Assembly: GCA_011390085.1 (NCBI GenBank)
Contig: JAABTB010000057.1
Coordinates: 1 to 10,077, forward strand
Source of the DNA: Desulfobacula sp.
Lineage (GTDB): Bacteria; Desulfobacterota; Desulfobacteria; Desulfobacterales; Desulfobacteraceae
DNA: 10,077 bases
Direction of reading: 5' to 3'
Part shown: positions 5,254 to 10,077 of the stretch, piece after piece
Layout of the letters: each line of letters starts with the position of its first letter
Position numbering within the stretch: position 1 is the first letter of the stretch
The notes under the pieces: model-generated
The model's database searches: none
What the model saw: only the letters and a program-made list of their open reading frames with translations
What the model was told of the DNA's origin: nothing
Translations under genes and position numbers: made by a program

Positions 5254-7476
5254 ATGATAACTCTCCAAATCCCTAATAACGCCATTGAAGAAATTCTGGC
5301 TGAAGCCGGCTCGGTTTTTGAAACAGCGCAGACTATTCCGGGGCTGCTCGAGCCCTCTTCTCAATATCGATCTTTTCTTGAAAAGATTTCCGACGCCATG
5401 GTTTCGGACAAACTGAAAATAGCGGTTGTCGGAGCCATCAAATCCGGTAAAAGCACATTTGTGAATGCATTCCTGGGAAAAGAACTTGTAAAAAGAGGGG
5501 CAGGCGTTGTCACTTCCATTACCACAAGAATACAAAAAGGGAAAAAGAACCAGGCGCGGATTTTTTTAAGATCCTGGGATGAAATCAATGGCGGATTACG
5601 AAAATTCCTTTTATCGGCTCCGGATGATGTCATCGAAGACCAATTTTCAAGAGATTTTGATATCCGCCGGAAGAATGACAGAAAATTGCTTGAAAAGACG
5701 TATCAGGCGCTTACCCGGTCCTTTGCCCCGGATCATGGGACCGCCTCCTCTGAAATCTTTTCCATCCGCCATGCCCTTCAAGGATTTGATGCCTTAAAAG
5801 ATCTGGTAGAATCCGATGAAACCGTCGTCTGTTTTGAATCTCGGGAATTCGAAAGGGTTAAGGACTATACCAGTGATCCTGATAAAGCCTTTTATATCAA
5901 GGATGTTTGTCTTTTTGTACCTGTGAAAGACCTTGACCCCCATATTGAAATAGCCGATTGCCAGGGAGTGGATTCAACCGACCCTTCTCAGCTTTCAAGA
6001 ATATTGACCTATCTGGAATTTTCCAACCTGATGGTTTACTGTATCAGCTCCAGGACCGGATTGAGAGAATCCGACATGGTATTTTTAAAACGGATTAAAA
6101 ATCTGGGATTGCTGGAGAATATTTTTTTTATCAATAATTGTGATCTGACCGAACATGAATCCCTTGAAGATGTGTTGAAAATTGAACACAATATCCGCCA
6201 AGACTTGTGCTTGCTGGGAATAGAGCCGGAACTTTATTCTTTTTCACTTTTGTTGAACCATTTTTCAAATATACCATCGAAAATTTCCAAAAAGGATAAA
6301 TTACGGTTGGAATCCTGGCAACAAGAAAAGAAGATGGTCCAATACTGTGATCTGAAAACTCATGAATTCAAGCTTCGATTTAAGGACAGGATTGATAGCC
6401 GTCGCCATGATCTTTTAATCTTTAATCCCATGAAACGGCTTTCTGTTTTTCTGAACGATTTAACCCTTCGGATTCATATCTTCCTTGATCTTCTTTCTTC
6501 CGAGTCGGAAAAAGAAGAACGGGCAAAACAGGCGATCTCAAATTTTGATCAGAATGCACGCCGCCTTGAGAGCCTGGTTCATGATTCCCTTGAAAATGCG
6601 GTCCAGGGATTACAAAAAGAGATTCATACCCATGTCCATCAAATGTTTTTTCAGGATCAAGACGGTGTTTTAAAGGATATCCAGGAATATCTTTCTTTGC
6701 TTTCATTTGAAATTGAATCCTTTAAAGATCAGAGAGAGGAAACCGGTTTTAACGGGATCTTGTTCCTCATATTCAAGGAATTCCAAAGGAGGGTGGATCT
6801 GTATGTTCTTGAAGCGGTTAAGCCTTTATTGAAAAATTTTATAAATCAGCAGGAAGAAAGGATCCAATCTTTTTTTCAATCCTTGTTTGAGTCCTATCAG
6901 GTCCATCTGTTGCCGGTAAATGAGTATTCCTGCCTTAAGGCCGGGCTTTTATCAGAAGATCAGGAACCGGCCGGGTTTTATGCCCCGGACCTGGGTGAAA
7001 TAAAAAAAATACTGGGGATTCAATTACCGGCCGGCCTATTTGAAGCCCTATATACATCTAAAATAAAAACCAGGGTCATGGCGGGCTTTGGTTTGAAAAC
7101 CCTGTCTCAGTTTTTATTTTCCCTTATAGATAAACGATCAACGATTTCCTTTACTCCGGCCCTGAAAAAGGCGGCCCGGAAAATTAAAACCGAAAATCAA
7201 AAAATTTTTAAGAAACAATTTGAACAATTCGGGACTGATTTAAACAACCATTATTTTTTCCCGCTCATTGATGCAGCCGCAAGGGATTTTAGGGAAAAAG
7301 CAAAGGAACGATTTAAACAGTATGCAGTTTTAAATACAAAAACAGAGCAATTCTTTGCTCTTAAAAATTCTGAAAAAGAAGAGTGGAAAACCCTGGTATT
7401 ATCGCTTCAACAAAGGATTGAAAGGCTTATAGAGCTTATTGATCCCCTTGTCTCAATTTCAATAAATAAGAAATAA
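5254..7476 (+). CDS. Dynamin-like large GTPase
   Basis: A 740-residue protein of the bacterial dynamin superfamily. These GTPases bind and remodel membranes in cell division, vesicle release, membrane repair or phage resistance. The P-loop GAIKSGKST lies at 60-68. Switch I is the segment VVTSITTRI just after it, with its threonines. G3 is DCQG at 235-238. The G4 position reads NNCD at 294-297 instead of N/TKxD. The remaining 440 residues are mostly charged helix, as expected for the stalk and bundle, and end in a coiled-coil-like tail (LVLSLQQRIERLIELIDPL). No clear transmembrane segment is seen; a moderately hydrophobic patch near GLKTLSQFLFSLI could be a membrane-contact paddle. The ATG at 5254 has no good ribosome site, so translation may be coupled to yqgE 17 bases upstream. 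It is a single gene, not the tandem pair often seen with LeoA or DynA types. Confidence 0.88.
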   Translation: MITLQIPNNAIEEILAEAGSVFETAQTIPGLLEPSSQYRSFLEKISDAMVSDKLKIAVVGAIKSGKSTFVNAFLGKELVKRGAGVVTSITTRIQKGKKNQARIFLRSWDEINGGLRKFLLSAPDDVIEDQFSRDFDIRRKNDRKLLEKTYQALTRSFAPDHGTASSEIFSIRHALQGFDALKDLVESDETVVCFESREFERVKDYTSDPDKAFYIKDVCLFVPVKDLDPHIEIADCQGVDSTDPSQLSRILTYLEFSNLMVYCISSRTGLRESDMVFLKRIKNLGLLENIFFINNCDLTEHESLEDVLKIEHNIRQDLCLLGIEPELYSFSLLLNHFSNIPSKISKKDKLRLESWQQEKKMVQYCDLKTHEFKLRFKDRIDSRRHDLLIFNPMKRLSVFLNDLTLRIHIFLDLLSSESEKEERAKQAISNFDQNARRLESLVHDSLENAVQGLQKEIHTHVHQMFFQDQDGVLKDIQEYLSLLSFEIESFKDQREETGFNGILFLIFKEFQRRVDLYVLEAVKPLLKNFINQQEERIQSFFQSLFESYQVHLLPVNEYSCLKAGLLSEDQEPAGFYAPDLGEIKKILGIQLPAGLFEALYTSKIKTRVMAGFGLKTLSQFLFSLIDKRSTISFTPALKKAARKIKTENQKIFKKQFEQFGTDLNNHYFFPLIDAAARDFREKAKERFKQYAVLNTKTEQFFALKNSEKEEWKTLVLSLQQRIERLIELIDPLVSISINKK

Positions 7477-7481
7477 AAGAG

Positions 7482-7507
7482 TTGATCTATTCAGTATATG
7501 TGATAAT
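7482..7507 (+). promoter_or_regulatory. Possible promoter before the small helical protein gene
   Basis: In the 77-base gap after the GTPase gene there is TTGATC (7482-7487) and an extended -10 element TGTGATAAT (7499-7507). The spacing of 14 bases is short, so the extended -10 would have to carry most of the activity. No terminator hairpin is visible after the GTPase stop, so read-through is also possible. Confidence 0.35.
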
Positions 7508-7553
7508 ACTAGTGGAGTTTTTTTATGGGGATTAGCTTGTAAAAGAAGAAGAG

Positions 7554-7952
7554 ATGAAACGATTCGGCTCGGTATATCAAAAGATTAATGAGATGGGTGA
7601 AAAAGAGATTTTTCTGATGCATCTTCACCTTATGATCGTTATGATCAAAGCATCCCTAAAAGGATATCCAGCCGGAGAGTTTCGAAAAGCCGCAGCCTTG
7701 GATACTGCCTCAATTGTTCATAAACTTATTTCAAATATTGATTTGTCCTTTCTCGGACCAAAAACATCATCCCACCTGTTCCGGGAGCGTGTAAAACTTT
7801 TAAGCGTCATGGCGGCAGCCATTGTCAGCGAAGATTATCCTCTGGGTATCCACAGAAGAGAAGCCGTCCGGGATAACATCGAGATCATTACGGAATACGC
7901 GTTCCCCAATAAACAGATTGAACTGTTCCATAAGGTATTAAAGGTCGCCTGA
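7554..7952 (+). CDS. Small helical protein of unknown function
   Basis: A 132-residue protein that I do not recognise. It appears almost wholly alpha-helical, with a hydrophobic, Met- and His-rich first helix (IFLMHLHLMIVMIKASL, about 19-35), a helix ending SIVHKLISNIDLSFLG, and later SVMAAAIVSEDYP and AVRDNIEIITEYAF. No signal peptide, Cys motif or catalytic signature was found. The ATG at 7554 directly follows a purine-rich ribosome site (AAGAAGAAGAG), and an in-frame stop lies just upstream. The response-regulator gene begins 23 bases after its stop, so the two are probably one operon. It might be a partner or output of that regulator, for example an Hpt-like or adaptor helical bundle, but no HXXKG-type phosphorylation motif is present to support Hpt. 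Confidence 0.7.
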   Translation: MKRFGSVYQKINEMGEKEIFLMHLHLMIVMIKASLKGYPAGEFRKAAALDTASIVHKLISNIDLSFLGPKTSSHLFRERVKLLSVMAAAIVSEDYPLGIHRREAVRDNIEIITEYAFPNKQIELFHKVLKVA

Positions 7953-7961
7953 TCATTTCTT

Positions 7962-7969
7962 AAGGAGGT
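7962..7969 (+). promoter_or_regulatory. Strong Shine-Dalgarno fixing the response-regulator start
   Basis: AAGGAGGT is a full-length match to the anti-Shine-Dalgarno sequence, the best in the window. It lies seven bases upstream of ATA 7976 (counted from GGAGG) and overlaps the stop codon TAA 7961-7963 that bounds the reading frame. It places initiation at 7976-7979 and not at TTG 8045, which is about 75 bases away and has no site of its own. Confidence 0.8.
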
Positions 7970-7975
7970 TTTGTC

Positions 7976-8344
7976 ATAATTAACAATGTCAAAATACTGG
8001 TTGTTGATGATGATACACTGATCAAGAATCTGACCGTAACGGCGTTGACCTATTGCGTCAACCGTGAGGTCAAATCCTTTGATAATGGAAGGTTGGCCTG
8101 GGAATACATCCATACGGGCGGAGAAGTGGATATTGTTATTTCCGATGCGGATATGCCGGAAATGAATGGATTCGAGTTAATGGAAAAATTCAGAGAAAAA
8201 TATCCGGATAAAATTTTTATCCTTATGTCCGGAGTTTCCGATAATGAAAGAAAATCTCAGACTGTCGGGGCAGATGCATTTCTGGCAAAGCCTTTTGAGA
8301 TAAATGATCTTTTCGCCATTGTTCAATGTTTTGTGGTGGATTGA
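7976..8344 (+). CDS. CheY-like single-domain response regulator with non-canonical start (ATA)
   Basis: A 122-residue receiver domain with no output domain. All core residues are present when read from 7976: acidic pocket VVDDD (11-13), phospho-acceptor Asp57 in ISDADMPEMNG, Ser85 in ILMSG, and Lys105 in FLAKPFE. It would be phosphorylated by a histidine kinase not encoded in this window. The frame has a stop at 7961-7963 and no ATG or GTG afterwards. The first TTG (8045) would delete beta-1 and the acidic pocket. A perfect AAGGAGGT site at 7962-7969 is spaced seven bases from ATA at 7976, where ATG ATT AAC would be expected. ATT at 7979 is a second choice. The nearby ATG at 7986 is out of frame and soon stops. 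So the start is a rare codon, a recent mutation or a base error. Confidence 0.85.
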   Translation: MINNVKILVVDDDTLIKNLTVTALTYCVNREVKSFDNGRLAWEYIHTGGEVDIVISDADMPEMNGFELMEKFREKYPDKIFILMSGVSDNERKSQTVGADAFLAKPFEINDLFAIVQCFVVD

Positions 8345-8345
8345 A

Positions 8346-8915
8346 TCAAGGATAATCCGTCCTTTTTATCTGATTTATAATATGAGCCGATAATTGGTCC
8401 GGTGAAAAATCCAGATGGGAAAAGATCTTATTTTCCAGGCCCAGTGTATTTTGACTCATGATTCGGATACGGCTTTCAAATTCAGTGATTTTACCATATC
8501 TTACCCTGATATAGTCAAGTCTTTCATCCAGGGAGACCACCTTGTCATGCAATACCCTTTTATCGGAATAATTGACAATTTCCTGCTCTGAAACCGGGGA
8601 ATCGGCTGCATAGGAATCCAGAATCACATGCTGGCGAATAATGCTCCCGACTTCAGGATATCCCATGTCCGTTAATAAGCACCCTCCTGATTCGGAATGG
8701 TTTTCCCTGGTGGAAAAACTCCGGGTTTTGGTAATATCATGAAGCAGTGCAGCAGAAACGGCAAGCTCAGCATTGATCAGAGCCGAGTTTTTTTTGAGTT
8801 CATGGCATAAAAAAAGGGTAACATTGGATACCATGACCGAGTGGTCAATAATATGATCCATCATGTCCATGGTTTTGATCAGGTTAAAACATTCGGTTCT
8901 GGAAGGGATATTCAT
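8346..8915 (-). CDS. HD-domain phosphohydrolase
   Basis: A 189-residue HD-superfamily metal-dependent phosphohydrolase, probably cytosolic. Ligand residues fit the family: His25 in HIIDHSVMV, the His59-Asp60 pair in AALLHDITK, His73 in ENHSESG, His96 in IRQHV, and Asp118 in NYSDKRV. The beginning MNIPSRTECF, with an opening helix before DHS, matches the small standalone HD proteins that start with a PSR motif, which supports the ATG at 8915. The substrate cannot be told; relatives act on nucleotides or phosphate esters. It lacks the HD-GYP signature, so cyclic-di-GMP phosphodiesterase activity is not supported. The gene converges on the response regulator with one base between the two stops. 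A good promoter lies upstream on the minus strand, while the ribosome site (AAGAAAA-type) is weak. Confidence 0.88.
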   Translation of the reverse strand: MNIPSRTECFNLIKTMDMMDHIIDHSVMVSNVTLFLCHELKKNSALINAELAVSAALLHDITKTRSFSTRENHSESGGCLLTDMGYPEVGSIIRQHVILDSYAADSPVSEQEIVNYSDKRVLHDKVVSLDERLDYIRVRYGKITEFESRIRIMSQNTLGLENKIFSHLDFSPDQLSAHIINQIKRTDYP

Positions 8916-8949
8916 AGACGACGGTTTTCTTAATCAACAAAAATTGTTA

Positions 8950-8977
8950 TTGAACTTATACCCTTTGCTGTTATTAT
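8950..8977 (+). promoter_or_regulatory. Promoter for the cpYpsA-rhomboid gene pair
   Basis: TTGAAC (8950-8955) and TATTAT (8972-8977) are separated by 16 bases on the plus strand, with the next start codon about 40 bases on. The -10 occupies almost the same bases as the -10 of the minus-strand promoter, so polymerase could occupy only one at a time. Confidence 0.45.
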
Positions 8978-9001
8978 AGAAAAGGAATGGATTAAAGACA
9001 A
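8973..9001 (-). promoter_or_regulatory. Sigma-70-type promoter for the HD-domain gene
   Basis: On the minus strand TTGTCT (plus 8996-9001) and a consensus TATAAT (plus 8973-8978) are separated by 17 bases. The -35 matches the consensus at four of six positions and the -10 at all six. The start codon lies about 57 bases further on, giving a short leader. It overlaps a plus-strand promoter facing the other way. Confidence 0.55.
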
Positions 9002-9015
9002 GTGATACGATTGTG

Positions 9016-9840
9016 ATGCTGAAAAAAATAGTTTCAGGCGGCCAGACGGGAGCAGACAGGGCAGCTCTTGATATTGCCGTCAAATTCAATATAAACCATG
9101 GCGGGTGGATTCCAAAGGGACGAAGAGCAGAGGATGGACCCTTGAAGGAGAAATACAGGCTCACTGAAACCGGGAGTGAGGATTACAGAGAAAGAACAAA
9201 ACTCAATGTCATCGACTCCCACGGGACAGTAATCCTTTCCCGGGGTGATCTTACGGGCGGATCAAAGTTTACCCGGACATTTGCAAAACGGATGGGAAGG
9301 CCCATCTGTTATATTGATCTATTGCATTCTGAAGAATTTGAGGCAGCCGTTATTTTAAAATCCTTTATTCTGGAGAACCAGATCCAGGTTTTGAATGTGG
9401 CTGGTCCCCGACAAAGCACCATGCCCGGCATCTATGCAGATGTCAAAACCATTCTTGAAGTTTTGCTTTACCTTTTGTTTCTGGAGAGCCGCAAGGATAG
9501 GGAGACCCGAACTTATATCCCTTCCGAGCCTTTCAGGGAAGAGTTTCCACAGGATCTGAATGCCTGTGTGGACCTGTTGTACCAGGATATTCCCTTAAAG
9601 ACCCGGACCTTTATCGCAAGACTTGAACCGACGGATATTCCTGTTTTATATTTTACATTTCTGGACTATATCCGGCACAGGGTCGGATTTGATACGGAAA
9701 ACAAATCGCTTTTGCAGGACTGTGCCGATGCCGAATCGATGGACGATACGGATTGCACCATAGAAGATGCCGTGATGGTGATTCTGAAACAATTCAAACG
9801 TGAGCTTGAAAAAGATCATATTTTACGGGTGGTTCAATGA
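9016..9840 (+). CDS. cpYpsA/MoCo-carrier-like SLOG-fold protein with extra C-terminal domain
   Basis: Residues 1-155 match the circularly permuted YpsA group of the SLOG/Rossmann-like superfamily, often labelled putative molybdenum carrier. Seen are SGGQTGADRAALD (7-19), GGWIPKGRRAEDG (29-41), GTVILSRGDLTGGSKFT (70-86) and NVAGPRQS (127-134). These are nucleotide- or nucleotide-sugar-binding loops; no enzyme activity is assigned to the family. The last 115 residues (from about YIPSEPFREEFP) form a separate helical domain with CVDLLYQDIPLKTRTFIARL and YIRHRVGF, resembling the DUF6794-type domain found with cpYpsA proteins. I am less sure of that part. GTG at 9013 is an alternative start; ATG 9016 is chosen because the family begins M.KIVSGGQTG. 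No strong ribosome site is visible. Its stop overlaps the next gene's start as ATGA, implying translational coupling to the rhomboid protease. Confidence 0.82.
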   Translation: MLKKIVSGGQTGADRAALDIAVKFNINHGGWIPKGRRAEDGPLKEKYRLTETGSEDYRERTKLNVIDSHGTVILSRGDLTGGSKFTRTFAKRMGRPICYIDLLHSEEFEAAVILKSFILENQIQVLNVAGPRQSTMPGIYADVKTILEVLLYLLFLESRKDRETRTYIPSEPFREEFPQDLNACVDLLYQDIPLKTRTFIARLEPTDIPVLYFTFLDYIRHRVGFDTENKSLLQDCADAESMDDTDCTIEDAVMVILKQFKRELEKDHILRVVQ

Positions 9841-10077
9841 TACCCATCCGCGATAACCAGCCGTCTTACAGTCTTCCTGTTGTGACCTATTTTCTGATGG
9901 CCGTTAATCTTCTTGTTTTCATTGTCCAGATTCAGATCGGATTTGATAACCAGGCTTTTTTTTATACCTATGGACTTGTGCCGGCCAAGTATACCGTCCC
10001 TGAGATGTCGAAATATTTTTCCGTGGCCAATCAATTCATATCTGTTTTTTCCTATATGTTTCTCCATGGCGGGGTCC
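9837..10077 (+). CDS. Rhomboid-family intramembrane serine protease (N-terminal part)
   Basis: The first 80 residues of a protein cut by the window end. It begins MIPIRDNQPSYSLPVVTYF, followed by a transmembrane helix (about FLMAVNLLVFIVQ) and a periplasmic loop with FFYTYGLVPAKYT. The end of the visible part, SVFSYMFLHGG, is the rhomboid L1/TM2 motif that precedes the conserved HL..N. The catalytic GxSG and His lie beyond the window and cannot be checked. The IPIRD leader is typical of the bacterial rhomboids of about 220-280 residues. The start ATG overlaps the preceding stop (ATGA), so expression is probably coupled to the cpYpsA gene. Confidence 0.85.
   Translation, partial: MIPIRDNQPSYSLPVVTYFLMAVNLLVFIVQIQIGFDNQAFFYTYGLVPAKYTVPEMSKYFSVANQFISVFSYMFLHGGV

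Noticed and set aside
5065..5535. Minus-strand ORF of 156 residues over the yqgE/GTPase junction
   Set aside because: Shadow of two real genes; no ribosome site or motif.
8346..8915. HD-GYP cyclic-di-GMP phosphodiesterase paired with the response regulator
   Set aside because: No GYP motif, the protein is too short, and it lies on the opposite strand from the regulator.
1..10077. CRISPR array, insertion sequence or toxin-antitoxin pair
   Set aside because: No regularly spaced repeats, transposase, terminal inverted repeats or paired small genes of known toxin type were seen on either strand.

Overview
The window looks like ordinary chromosome from a Gram-negative, probably anaerobic bacterium of the Desulfobacterota type (Desulfobacterales-like sulfate reducers). 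This is inferred from the moderate GC content, the gene mix (YqgE/AlgH, a type II ManC, a standalone universal stress protein, an ArsR-methyltransferase fusion, a cpYpsA-like protein, a rhomboid protease) and the general feel of the proteins. No marker gene fixes the taxonomy.

Left part (1-1836). The first 66 bases read open and may be the tail of an upstream gene. A GT4 glycosyltransferase follows (94-1242). Next comes a gene-poor stretch of about 590 bases that is a small graveyard. It holds a frameshifted scrap of a metallo-beta-lactamase-fold hydrolase (about 1243-1367), the conserved 3' half of a tRNA-Cys(GCA) whose 5' half no longer pairs (about 1626-1700), and a strong intrinsic terminator just behind it (1711-1747). 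A possible promoter and a perfect inverted repeat then lead into the next operon.

Middle part (1837-7476). This is a run of same-strand genes: a UspA-type stress protein, an ArsR-family regulator fused to a class I SAM methyltransferase, the bifunctional GDP-mannose enzyme ManC, YqgE/AlgH, and a 740-residue dynamin-like GTPase. The first three are tightly spaced (8-10 bases). ManC and the glycosyltransferase point to mannose-containing surface polysaccharide or glycolipid synthesis. The GTPase suggests membrane remodelling.

Right part (7477-10077). A small helical protein of unknown function precedes a CheY-like single-domain response regulator. The regulator has a perfect Shine-Dalgarno sequence but no ATG, GTG or TTG at the right place; its start is apparently ATA (or ATT). 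An HD-domain phosphohydrolase runs in the opposite direction, with its stop one base from the regulator's stop. A divergent promoter region with overlapping -10 elements separates the HD gene from a cpYpsA (SLOG-fold) protein carrying an extra C-terminal domain. That gene overlaps the start of a rhomboid protease (ATGA), which runs off the end of the window.

The observations most worth a second look are the non-canonical start of the response regulator, the decayed tRNA-Cys and metallo-hydrolase remnants, the unusual G4 motif of the dynamin-like GTPase, and the cpYpsA/C-terminal-domain/rhomboid module. I found no CRISPR array, insertion sequence or clear defence or novel multi-gene system.
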